Positions 6,501-13,219 of a DNA stretch of 14,310 nucleotides are shown here, one piece after another. The notes under the pieces were generated by a model, which was given only the letters and a program-made list of their open reading frames with translations, was not told the DNA's origin and ran no database searches. A program made the translations under genes and the position numbers. Source of the stretch: CAYPTI01 sp964413525 [NCBI: uncultured bacterium] (lineage in GTDB: Bacteria; T1Sed10-126); contig CAYPTI010000013.1 in NCBI GenBank assembly GCA_964413525.1, positions 7,903-22,212 of the forward strand, read 5' to 3'. Position 1 is the stretch's first letter. Each line of letters starts with the position of its first letter.

Positions 6501-7263
6501 CCGCTCTCACCTGCCTGAGAAATTCCTGACGTTGATCCCGGTCGGGGAGGCTCTGCCATTCTTCAAACTCGTCCTGATCAATCACGATAACGGTACCCAC
6601 CATATCGTAGTGGGCAATACCGCACAGCTCCGCGCAGCGCAGACTGTACTCCCCCGTTCGGTCAATTGAGTCGACGTGCATTTGAACTTCGGTGCCGGGC
6701 AGGACGTCCTGCTTCATTCGAAATTCGGGAACCCAGAACGAATGGAGTACGTCCTGGGAGGTCATGTTCAACTGGACGGGATGACCCTCCGGAAGAACAA
6801 CGTTGTTGGTCGTCGTGAAGGGTTCCTCGGCCTCCGGGTAGGTGAACCGCCAGGAAAACTGTAGCGCCTCCACTTCCACTTCAACGTTGGGCTCGTTTGG
6901 AGTGACCAGACCGTCGTACACCTGATAGGTCCAAACCCCGAGAAAAATCATCAGAAGAGTCGGGATGACGGTCCAGGTGATCTCAATGCCAAGATGGCCC
7001 TCGACGTCCGACGTCGAGGACTGCTGTCCCCGGCGATACACCACCATGAAGTAAATCATCGCGGCGTGAATCCCCACGAACAACACACCGGTCAGGCCGA
7101 GCAGAAAGTAAAAGATGGTGTCGATGGTCCGGGCCTGTTCGGTGACCGCCTCGGGCAGCCAGAGCAGGATGCCCGGGTCGTCGGGCTGATAAATGGCAAA
7201 CGGGACGACCAGCACGAAGGCGAGCATGGTCAGCCCAACCATCGTGGTCCATTTGTTTTCCAT
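6493..7263 (-). CDS. ctaC: Cytochrome c oxidase subunit II (CuA)
   Basis: Subunit II accepts electrons from cytochrome c through its periplasmic binuclear CuA centre. The product has 256 residues from the ATG at 7263, which has GGAGGA six bases upstream. The same frame stays open 120 bases further up, but that part overlaps the CxxC gene and does not look like protein. Two membrane helices (about 8-25 and 48-76, with a further hydrophobic stretch at 97-113) precede the cupredoxin domain. CuA ligands are H174 in LHSFWVPEF and C210, E212, C214, H218 and M221 in CAELCGIAHYDM. FSWRF (136-140) is the usual aromatic patch. There is no C-terminal cytochrome c domain (no CxxCH), so this is not a caa3 enzyme and needs a separate cytochrome c. 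Without a lipobox cysteine it is probably not a lipoprotein. Confidence 0.97.
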   Translation of the reverse strand: MENKWTTMVGLTMLAFVLVVPFAIYQPDDPGILLWLPEAVTEQARTIDTIFYFLLGLTGVLFVGIHAAMIYFMVVYRRGQQSSTSDVEGHLGIEITWTVIPTLLMIFLGVWTYQVYDGLVTPNEPNVEVEVEALQFSWRFTYPEAEEPFTTTNNVVLPEGHPVQLNMTSQDVLHSFWVPEFRMKQDVLPGTEVQMHVDSIDRTGEYSLRCAELCGIAHYDMVGTVIVIDQDEFEEWQSLPDRDQRQEFLRQVRADE

Positions 7264-7288
7264 CAGGAATCCTCCGTGGTATGGATAC

Positions 7289-7483
7289 TCAGGGGGTGGG
7301 CGAAATTCCGGCGTCGTCGCCGTTCTCCGCCCCCGGATTTCCAAACACTCCCCGGTAATACAGGAACCCGAACATGCCTCCAACCAGCAGAAACGGAACC
7401 GAAAGCATCCCCATCATCACGTAGGCCACCGCCGGATCGGTATGACCGAAACAAATCGAGCAGGCAAGCACCGGTTCAATCAC
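7289..7483 (-). CDS. Small membrane protein with N-terminal CxxC motif
   Basis: This 64-residue protein sits between ctaF and ctaC. It starts at a GTG with a strong GAGGAGG site about seven bases upstream, so it is very likely translated. The N-terminus has ACSICFG (C8, C11), then one hydrophobic span (about 18-43) ending in a YYR stop-transfer signal, then a hydrophilic tail rich in Gly, Asp and Pro. Small proteins with a C-x2-C-F-G start followed by one helix occur near cytochrome oxidase genes in several phyla; that is from memory and their role is not established. The CxxC pair could bind copper or act as a thiol pair during CuA or CuB assembly, but this is inferred from position alone. 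It is too short to be a thioredoxin-fold protein. Confidence 0.82.
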   Translation of the reverse strand: MIEPVLACSICFGHTDPAVAYVMMGMLSVPFLLVGGMFGFLYYRGVFGNPGAENGDDAGISPTP

Positions 7484-7517
7484 GTCAACCCCTCCTCAAA
7501 CCAACATCCCGCCGAGT

Positions 7518-7895
7518 TCACAGCCGGGACACCACACGAGACCAAACAAAATAGGCAATGATCAGACCGATGACCAGAATTACTCCCACCACCGAAAAGA
7601 TTACGGCGGCGGGATCAAACCTTGCCTCGACCATCAGGTATCCGATCAGCAGGATCGTACAGAGTACGGGAGTGAGGACGAAGGAGATCAGCTTCCAGCT
7701 CTCAAACTTCAGGTGCATGAAATAAACGGCCACCAGCAGAGCCTTGGAAAATCCCATGGCGCTCAACACGAGAAATTTTCCCGCCGGAGGCAGGTCAAAC
7801 ACCAGGGACACCACGACCTTCAGGCTGGCCAGCACGACCAGGGCGAGAAAAACCCCCTCGTACCAGGGATGCTCCTCAAGGTGAGCCGTCGTCAT
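7518..7895 (-). CDS. ctaF: Cytochrome c oxidase subunit IV (prokaryotic COX4/CtaF type)
   Basis: This is a small accessory subunit of bacterial oxidases that helps stabilise the CuB site or assembly. The 125-residue product begins at an ATG with AGAGGGG about seven bases upstream. A longer in-frame extension to 7964 would overlap ctaE and is Cys/Ser-rich, so it was rejected. The family signature K-A-L-L-V-A-V-Y-F-M-H-L-K (51-63) is clear. There are four hydrophobic helices (roughly 15-34, 40-60, 69-89 and 97-118) where the shortest members have three. It lies 19 bases downstream of ctaE. Confidence 0.9.
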   Translation of the reverse strand: MTTAHLEEHPWYEGVFLALVVLASLKVVVSLVFDLPPAGKFLVLSAMGFSKALLVAVYFMHLKFESWKLISFVLTPVLCTILLIGYLMVEARFDPAAVIFSVVGVILVIGLIIAYFVWSRVVSRL

Positions 7896-7914
7896 GGGCG
7901 ATCCCCTCTCACGA

Positions 7915-8517
7915 TCAGATGAGGTACAGAAAGGTAAACAGCAGGATCCAGACCAGGTCCACAAAGTGCCAGTACAATCCGGCCAGTTCGATTGATTCGG
8001 TATCTCCCGGGGCGTATTTGCCGCGCCAGAAATTAAACAGAACGATGGCGTTGTAGACCGTCCCGCTCAGCACGTGCATTCCGTGAAATCCGGTCAGGGT
8101 GAAGAAGGTCCCGTAAAACAGGTTCTCAGCCCCCGACAGCTGGCCGGGGATGTCCCCGTGGGTGATGAAGTGGCTCCATTCGTAGGTCTGGAACCCGAGG
8201 AAGGAGAGACCCAGAAGAACCGTGGCCCCGAGCCAGACTTTGACCCAGTACGGGTTCTCCCGATCGGCCGCCTCAAAGGCCTTCACGATGGTGACGCTGC
8301 TGGCAATGAGGACAAAGGTAAAGACGGTCACCAGGTAAATGGGAAACTCTTCGGTCGGGTGAGGCCAGGCGTCCAGGTTGTTCGCCCGGACCAGAGCGTA
8401 GCCCGCGAACAGAGCCATGAACATCATCGCATCCGAACAGAGAAACAACCACATGCCCAGCTTGTTGCGAGGGGCTCCCCAATCCTCCGGACGCTTGGCT
8501 ACGGCGGTTTCGGACAT
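7915..8517 (-). CDS. ctaE: Cytochrome c oxidase subunit III
   Basis: This core oxidase subunit has no metal centre and supports proton uptake and complex stability. The 200-residue product is of the short, five-helix bacterial type. Motifs are GMWLFLCSDAMMF (21-33), TGFHGMHVLSG in the middle, and a C-terminal LYWHFVDLVWILLF. The acidic residue in the S-[ED]-x-M segment is Asp, as in quinol-oxidase subunit III and many bacterial homologues. The ATG at 8517 has GGAAGGAG eight bases upstream; a TTG at 8535 sits upstream of that site and is not a plausible start. It is the first gene of the oxidase operon, so the subunit order is III-IV-x-II-I rather than the usual II-I-III-IV. Confidence 0.96.
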   Translation of the reverse strand: MSETAVAKRPEDWGAPRNKLGMWLFLCSDAMMFMALFAGYALVRANNLDAWPHPTEEFPIYLVTVFTFVLIASSVTIVKAFEAADRENPYWVKVWLGATVLLGLSFLGFQTYEWSHFITHGDIPGQLSGAENLFYGTFFTLTGFHGMHVLSGTVYNAIVLFNFWRGKYAPGDTESIELAGLYWHFVDLVWILLFTFLYLI

Positions 8518-8551
8518 CGACGGAACTCCTTCCAATCTCAGGGCCGCTGAA

Positions 8552-8557
8552 TGTATA
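8552..8557 (-). promoter_or_regulatory. Candidate -10 element for the oxidase operon
   Basis: On the minus strand TATACA lies about 35 bases before the ctaE ATG and matches the first four bases of TATAAT. The hexamer 17 bases upstream is GTTCAA, a poor -35. It may be an activator-dependent promoter or not a promoter at all. Confidence 0.22.
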
Positions 8558-8634
8558 GCGGACCAACGACTCCATTGAACTCGAACAATGCTAACGTTTT
8601 TTCACGGTGGATCAATTTCCTTCTCCGAACTGCG

Positions 8635-8662
8635 TCGACAACCTTCCGTGCAGGGATACACT
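8635..8662 (+). promoter_or_regulatory. Candidate sigma-70 promoter for the epimerase gene
   Basis: On the plus strand TCGACA (8635-8640, five of six matches to TTGACA) is followed after 16 bases by TACACT (8657-8662, four of six matches to TATAAT). This would give an untranslated leader of about 190 bases before the ATG at 8858. It is plausible but unsupported by any other signal. Confidence 0.3.
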
Positions 8663-8857
8663 AACGGTCGAAGGTCCGACGTATCCAGACCGGTTCGGAC
8701 GATCCCAATCGCGGTTCCCGGCCAAAAAAGAACAAGGGAAGATACAGACCGGAACGGTTCTTCACAACGATCTTCCAATCGGTCGAGCGGACCCGGGTTC
8801 ATCCCAACCAAAATCAAAGCATCCAACGAGTTTTGACCGTGCCGGGAGGGTCGCCTC

Positions 8858-9772
8858 ATGAAGGTTGTTATCACCGGCGGGACCGGCTTGATCGGCTCCC
8901 ATCTCCGTCAGGCTCTGCTCGAGCGGGACGACGAGGTCGTGATCGTCAGCCGATCGCCGGAGGGCGAACACATGATCCCCTGGGATCCCACCCAGCCGGG
9001 TTCGCTCACCCTTCCCGAGGGAACCGACGCCGTGGTTCACCTGGCCGGGGCTCCCCTGTTCGGTGCCCGCTGGAGCCGCGACTACAAACGAACCCTCCGG
9101 GACAGTCGGGTCCAGGGCACCCGAACCGTCAATCAAGCAATTCAAACGTTTGAGGGGACCGTCCGGACGCTGGTTTCCGCCTCCGGGATCGATTACTACG
9201 GAGACCGGGGGGATGAAGAATTGACCGAGGAGGCCGAACCGGGGGATGATTTTCTCGCTGGTGTGTGTACCGAATGGGAACAAACCGCCTACCGGCTCCG
9301 GGACAAGGAACCGGACACGACCGTGGCAACCCTCCGGACCTCGGTGGTCCTGGCCCCGGACGGGGGAGCCCTGGATCAGATGCTCAACCCGTTCCTGTTC
9401 GTGAAACCCTTCCACTGGGGACTCGGAGGTCCGCTCGGCTCGGGAAACCAGTTCTTTCCCTGGATCCATATTGAAGACGAGGTCGGCCTGATCCTTCACA
9501 TTCTCGACCACCGGCTGGAGGGTCCCTTCAACATGGCGGCACCCGGGCCGATTCGAAACCGCGAGTTCACCCGCGCCCTGGGGAGCGTCCTGAACCGCCC
9601 CACGCTGTTTCCCATCCCCAAACTGGCTCTCCGAACTCTTTACGGTGAGGTCGCCGACATCCTCTATACCAGTCAGCGGGCGATTCCCCGCGCCGCCCTG
9701 AAGTCCGGATACGAATTTCACCACCCGGACGTCGAGGTAGCTCTCCGGGACATCCTGTCCCGTCGTGGCTGA
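8858..9772 (+). CDS. TIGR01777-family SDR epimerase (YfcH-like)
   Basis: This is an extended short-chain dehydrogenase/epimerase of the TIGR01777 family, NAD(P)-binding; the natural substrate of this family is not established. The 304-residue length is typical. The Rossmann motif GGTGLIG is at 7-13, VVHLAGAPLFGARW at 59-72, the SASGIDYYGD segment with the Y-Y-G signature at 107-116, LRTSVVLAPDGGAL at 159-172, GGPLGSGNQFFPWIHI at 190-205, and the C-terminal family-specific domain from about 250 (TSQRAIPRAALKSGYEF). Most relatives read SASAIGYYG, so the Gly-Ile-Asp here is a small variation. The ATG has GGGAGGG seven bases upstream. It is monocistronic as far as can be seen: the next gene on the strand starts about 225 bases on. 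Confidence 0.94.
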   Translation: MKVVITGGTGLIGSHLRQALLERDDEVVIVSRSPEGEHMIPWDPTQPGSLTLPEGTDAVVHLAGAPLFGARWSRDYKRTLRDSRVQGTRTVNQAIQTFEGTVRTLVSASGIDYYGDRGDEELTEEAEPGDDFLAGVCTEWEQTAYRLRDKEPDTTVATLRTSVVLAPDGGALDQMLNPFLFVKPFHWGLGGPLGSGNQFFPWIHIEDEVGLILHILDHRLEGPFNMAAPGPIRNREFTRALGSVLNRPTLFPIPKLALRTLYGEVADILYTSQRAIPRAALKSGYEFHHPDVEVALRDILSRRG

Positions 9773-9996
9773 CACGAACCGGCCTTCCGACGGGGCGTCC
9801 TCCCGTTTCCGCCCTCCTGGCTCATAAAAACCCCTCTGAAAACGGTTGAATCCCGTTATCATGGCTAGCCGGATCAACTGTGGCCCCGGCTCCATTCCCC
9901 GGCAGGCCCATCCATTCATACTGATTCGGTCCCGGGGTCCATCCTTCGTCCGTGTCGCCGTAAAGCAGGTCTGAATGTTACCCGGCTGGAAGGTAC

Positions 9997-10737
9997 GTGT
10001 TGTTCGTGAGGGAACCCGTTCTCGACATCCGTGACCTGGTGCGAGATTTTGACGGCCTCCGGGCCGTGGATCACGTCAGCATTTCGGTCCGGGAGGGAGA
10101 AATCTACGGATTTCTCGGGCCGAACGGCGCCGGCAAGACCACCACCCTTCGAATCCTGGCCGGCCTTCTGGAACCGACGTCCGGTGAGGTCCTGATCCGG
10201 GGACGAAACCTGATCGAGGACCCGGAGCAGGTCCGCCGGCACCTCGTCTACCTCCCCGATACCCCCTACGTTTACCCCCACCTGACCATGGAAGAATTCC
10301 TCGAAGTCTGGCTGGAACTCCACGAGGTTGAACCGGATCCAGTCGAGGATCGACGGTCTGATCTTCTGAAGCGGTTCCGTATTGACGACAAACGCCACGA
10401 GTTAACAAACAACTTATCCCACGGAATGCGCCAGAAAATGTTAATCACCGGACTGTTTCTTCTGGAACCGGACCTCTTCCTCATCGACGAACCCCTGGTG
10501 GGCCTGGATCCGTACAGCCTCCGCCAATTCGAGCAGCTTCTCAGGAAGGATACGGAAACCCGCGGTTCCAGCGTGGTCCTCTCCACCCACAGCCTGTCGG
10601 CGGTCGAATCCTTCTGTAACCGGGTCGGAATTCTGTACCAGGGATCCCTAATCCGAGAGGGGAACCTGGACGCCATCCGGGACGATCCCGACGAAGCCCT
10701 CGAAGAGGTGTTCCTGCGGTTAACGGAATCCTCCTGA
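9997..10737 (+). CDS. ABC transporter ATP-binding protein (ABC-2 exporter type)
   Basis: This is the nucleotide-binding subunit of an ABC exporter, pairing with the permease encoded directly downstream. The 246 residues contain Walker A GPNGAGKTTT (41-50), a Q-loop region YLPDTPYVYPHLT in which Asp (D88) stands where many ABC proteins have Gln, signature LSHGMRQKM (140-148), Walker B LFLIDEP (160-166), D-loop GLDP and the switch His in LSTHSL (H198). All catalytic residues for ATP hydrolysis are present. The LSHGM signature replaces LSGGQ, as in some NatA/CcmA-like ATPases. The start is uncertain. GGAAGG is three bases before the GTG at 9997 and six before the TTG at 10000; a GTG at 10006 is also possible. 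Substrate is unknown. Confidence 0.93.
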   Translation: MLFVREPVLDIRDLVRDFDGLRAVDHVSISVREGEIYGFLGPNGAGKTTTLRILAGLLEPTSGEVLIRGRNLIEDPEQVRRHLVYLPDTPYVYPHLTMEEFLEVWLELHEVEPDPVEDRRSDLLKRFRIDDKRHELTNNLSHGMRQKMLITGLFLLEPDLFLIDEPLVGLDPYSLRQFEQLLRKDTETRGSSVVLSTHSLSAVESFCNRVGILYQGSLIREGNLDAIRDDPDEALEEVFLRLTESS

Positions 10738-12401
10738 CCCTGCGCCAGCTGGGCCTCACGGCGAAAGTCCGCTTCCGGCAGGCCTCCAACCTGGCCCGAC
10801 GACAATCGTTCGCAGGCCTGGTGCGGGTTTCGATCATCGTCCTCATCATCGTGGTCGTGCTCTCGGTCATTGAAACCTTCAGCGGGTTCCTGTTTGCCCG
10901 CGTCTTCGAGGTCCCGCTCATCGGTCCGCTGCTGCTTGCATCCACGCTGGAACTTTTTCTTCTTATGCTGTGTGTCTTTGTCATGCTGTCGGCAGTGGCT
11001 ACCATGGCGGGGATCCAGGGGGACCGGGCCACCCGCGAATTTCGCTACGTTATTCCGTACTCGTCCGCCGCTCGTTTCTGGGTCCCGGCCCTTGAGACGA
11101 TGTTCCTGGCTTCCTGGATGGCCCTGCTCTTTTCCGTCCCCGTCCTCATCGCTTACGCCCGGCGGTTCCCCGAAACTCCGACGGACTTCCTCGTCTGGGT
11201 TCCAGTGGGACTGATCGCCCTCATCGTCATCTCCTCCCTGTTTGGCGTCCTGTTGACCCTGCTGGCCCGCTGGGTCCTGGCCCTCCGTCCGTTCACGACC
11301 CTGACCGGGGGGTTCCTTGTGCTCGGTTCAATGGTTTACCTGTTTCTCCGGGCCCTTCCCGAACAGCTGATCCTCACCCCGGCGGAAGCCCCGATGGAGC
11401 TGTTGGAAACGCTGTCCGGAGTCACCAATTTTTCGCTTCCCGGGTTCCCCTCCCACGAACTGACCATCATCTTCAGCCAGACCATCCGGCCGGAGGTCTC
11501 CCTCACGGGGGTTGCCCTCCTCCGGCTGGGCGGGGTTCTCCTCGGAATGATCCTCCTGGCCGCCCTGATCGGTCCCGGTCTCGAGACCCATCTTCAGCGT
11601 TCCGTCATCACGCAGCGAAAAGTCCGCCGACCCCTCAGCAACCGGTTCCGGCGGCTGCTCTCCGCGGCCCCTCCGATGATCCGGAGTCTGTTCACCATCG
11701 ATCTCCTCCGGTTCGTTCGCGACCGGGCCCAGTGGTTTCAGGCCTTTCTGCTGGTAATCCTGTTCGGGGTCTACCTCAGCTACATCGGTCAGGCTCCGGG
11801 AGTAACCTTCTACGAACGGGTCTTTTATCAGTCGCTGAACCTCCTGATCATTTCCTTCTTCATCATCGCCGTCACGACCCGGTTTCTCCTTCCCCTCCAG
11901 GGTCTGGACGGAAAGGCCCGGTGGATCCTGGACACCTCCCCGAACTCAAAACGGTCGATTTTCTGGATCCGGGAATTGCTCGTCGCAGTCCCCATCGGCG
12001 TCCTGGCCACGGGACTTGCGCTGCTGACGGGATGGGTTCAGAACATGACCGTGCTGGAAAATCTGTTCGCGGGCGGGTTGTTGCTCGGGTTGACCTTTGT
12101 GCTTGTTTCGTTCGCCATCCTGCTCGGAGCGCTCTTCCCTCAGGAGGAAGCCGAACACGTGGGGCTCATGGTCACCAGCCCGGTCGGGTTGCTCTACATC
12201 GGAGCCGGTCTCGCCTGGATGATCATGAACACGTCAACCCTGGCAATGACCGTGGGTCCGAACCTCGGAATGATCGTAACCGAAGCCACGATGCCCGGCT
12301 CGTTTTACTGGGCGGCGGGCATCCTCTCCGCCATCAACCTTCTCGTATCGGCCGCCTGCGTGCTGTTCACGAACCGGTCACTCCGCAGTTCACCCCCGTA
12401 A
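10734..12401 (+). CDS. ABC-2-like transporter permease, probable CTG start
   Basis: This is a large integral membrane protein of about 555 residues with some 12 predicted spans in two halves. A central hydrophilic linker (ITQRKVRRPLSNRFRRLL and following) joins them. It looks like a fused-permease ABC exporter partner for the preceding ATPase. The first ATG/GTG/TTG in frame is the GTG at 10821, but the frame is open and protein-like upstream (LRQLGLTAKVRFRQASNLAR), giving the basic amphipathic leader expected before helix 1. No standard start exists there. The CTG at 10734 overlaps the ATPase TGA stop (CTGA) and has CGGAA about eight bases upstream, so I propose it as the start. If only GTG is allowed, the product has 526 residues from 10821. 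The substrate cannot be inferred. Confidence 0.85.
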   Translation: MTLRQLGLTAKVRFRQASNLARRQSFAGLVRVSIIVLIIVVVLSVIETFSGFLFARVFEVPLIGPLLLASTLELFLLMLCVFVMLSAVATMAGIQGDRATREFRYVIPYSSAARFWVPALETMFLASWMALLFSVPVLIAYARRFPETPTDFLVWVPVGLIALIVISSLFGVLLTLLARWVLALRPFTTLTGGFLVLGSMVYLFLRALPEQLILTPAEAPMELLETLSGVTNFSLPGFPSHELTIIFSQTIRPEVSLTGVALLRLGGVLLGMILLAALIGPGLETHLQRSVITQRKVRRPLSNRFRRLLSAAPPMIRSLFTIDLLRFVRDRAQWFQAFLLVILFGVYLSYIGQAPGVTFYERVFYQSLNLLIISFFIIAVTTRFLLPLQGLDGKARWILDTSPNSKRSIFWIRELLVAVPIGVLATGLALLTGWVQNMTVLENLFAGGLLLGLTFVLVSFAILLGALFPQEEAEHVGLMVTSPVGLLYIGAGLAWMIMNTSTLAMTVGPNLGMIVTEATMPGSFYWAAGILSAINLLVSAACVLFTNRSLRSSPP

Positions 12402-12413
12402 GTCCTCCTGAGC

Positions 12414-12429
12414 CCCGGAACAATCCGGG
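12414..12429. terminator. Short hairpin between convergent genes
   Basis: CCCGGA-ACAA-TCCGGG is a perfect six-base-pair stem with a four-base loop. It lies 13 bases after the permease stop and 39 bases after the stop of the convergent Metal_resist-like gene. Neither strand has a T-run next to it, so it is not a classical Rho-independent terminator. It may still act as a bidirectional 3' end stabiliser. Confidence 0.3.
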
Positions 12430-12468
12430 ACCATACGGGATCGGAGGAAGGATTCGAGGAGGTGGAAA

Positions 12469-12900
12469 CTAGCAGGAAGTATGTCGGCGCAGGCGGCGGA
12501 AGTACTTCTCTCGCTGATCGGCGGTTAAGGTTCCTCGCTGTTCCCGAATGTGATCGATGACGATGGTCTGCATACGCCGCTGGCTCCGGGTGATCTCATC
12601 CAGCAAATCGGCCACCGGCCGATCCTCCCGAAGCCGATCCAGCAATTCCCGGCGCCGTTCGGTTACCTCCTGGCATTGCCTGCGCCGCCGGGTGCGAAAT
12701 TCGTCGATCGCCGGCTTCAATTCGTTCCACTGCTCGTCGGTCACTTCAAGGGTCTCGTGGTAGAACCCGCTCCACCCTCGCCGATCGCGGTCGGATTTCT
12801 CTCCCCCCTTGAACCAGACTCCCACGACCAACACCGTGATCAGAGCTACGTTCAGACCAAGGGAGAGCAACAAAAGAAGATTTTTTTTGAAGTCGTCCAT
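12469..12900 (-). CDS. Membrane-anchored periplasmic helical protein, Metal_resist (Spy/CpxP/CnrX-like)
   Basis: This 143-residue protein has one N-terminal membrane helix (about 7-30) and then an all-helical, highly charged periplasmic domain. VTDEQWNELKPAIDEF (53-68) and GTLTADQREKYFRRL (123-137) bracket the domain, matching the L-T-x-E-Q ... L-T-x-x-Q-R-x-x-F-x-x-L pattern of the Metal_resist/Spy family. Members act as metal sensors, as periplasmic chaperones or as anti-sigma partners (CnrX, ZraP, CpxP). Possible metal ligands are H48, C76, H117, H140 and C143. Nearby ECF sigma and anti-sigma genes suggest a linked stress response, but a strong terminator separates them, so it is probably transcribed on its own. 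GGAG lies 11 bases before the ATG. An A8 run covers codons 4-7. Confidence 0.8.
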   Translation of the reverse strand: MDDFKKNLLLLLSLGLNVALITVLVVGVWFKGGEKSDRDRRGWSGFYHETLEVTDEQWNELKPAIDEFRTRRRRQCQEVTERRRELLDRLREDRPVADLLDEITRSQRRMQTIVIDHIREQRGTLTADQREKYFRRLRRHTSC

Positions 12901-13219
12901 CCGGTCATTGTCTCCATCAACGAAGTAAGGATCAAAAACCGTCCGTCCAAACCGTTACCGGGAACATCGAACCCAGCACAAAACGTAACATTTCATGGAA
13001 CCCTATCCTACCGAGATGACCGGGGAAGATGAACGGTCCATATGAAGGATCCGGGAGGAGCAGGGCATCGGGAACGACGGCATAAAAAAACGGTGCGGGG
13101 AGGACCACTCCCCGCACCGGATACTCCCCCAGTGCAGCCGACCCTTCCCCCGGTCTTCAAGGAGGTTGATTCATGAATGGTTCCGCTTCGAGCAAATTCC
13201 GGGTCGGCTGCCGGATGAA
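12901..13219 (-). other. Intergenic region between the anti-sigma and Metal_resist-like genes
   Basis: These 319 bases hold the anti-sigma operon terminator and about 180 bases that must contain the start signals of the Metal_resist-like gene. On the minus strand a weak TTGGAC-16-TTACTT pair lies close to that gene. I found no GGAAC-type ECF -35 element on that strand here. A 13-codon Cys-containing frame is noted in the findings. No longer gene is supported. Confidence 0.5.
13084..13119 (-). terminator. Rho-independent terminator of the sigma/anti-sigma operon
   Basis: A perfect 12-base-pair GC-rich inverted repeat (CGGTGCGGGGAG / CTCCCCGCACCG, 13091-13102 and 13108-13119) has a five-base loop. 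On the minus strand it is followed directly by seven T's (13090 down to 13084). It lies about 100 bases after the anti-sigma stop codon and should end that transcript before the Metal_resist-like gene. Confidence 0.92.

Larger units (their letters stand above)
8518..8857. other. Divergent intergenic region between ctaE and the epimerase gene
   Basis: These 340 bases are less GC-rich than the flanking genes and contain several A/T runs. I see no convincing coding sequence in either direction. The open frames here lack ribosome-binding sites and use A/T-ending codons unlike the neighbours. The region must hold the start signals for the oxidase operon (minus) and the epimerase (plus). Weak candidates are listed separately. 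Confidence 0.6.

Noticed and set aside
8607-8861. An 84-codon plus-strand frame whose TGA overlaps the epimerase ATG
   Set aside because: It has no ribosome-binding site, codon endings unlike the neighbours, and a low-complexity hydrophilic product. The ATGA overlap alone is not enough.
8762-9919. A 385-codon minus-strand frame opposite the epimerase gene
   Set aside because: It mirrors a well-supported TIGR01777 gene and has no family motifs of its own.
9861-9974. A 37-residue frame in the gap before the ABC ATPase gene
   Set aside because: It has no ribosome-binding site and no recognisable features. The TATCAT just before it has no partner -35 element.
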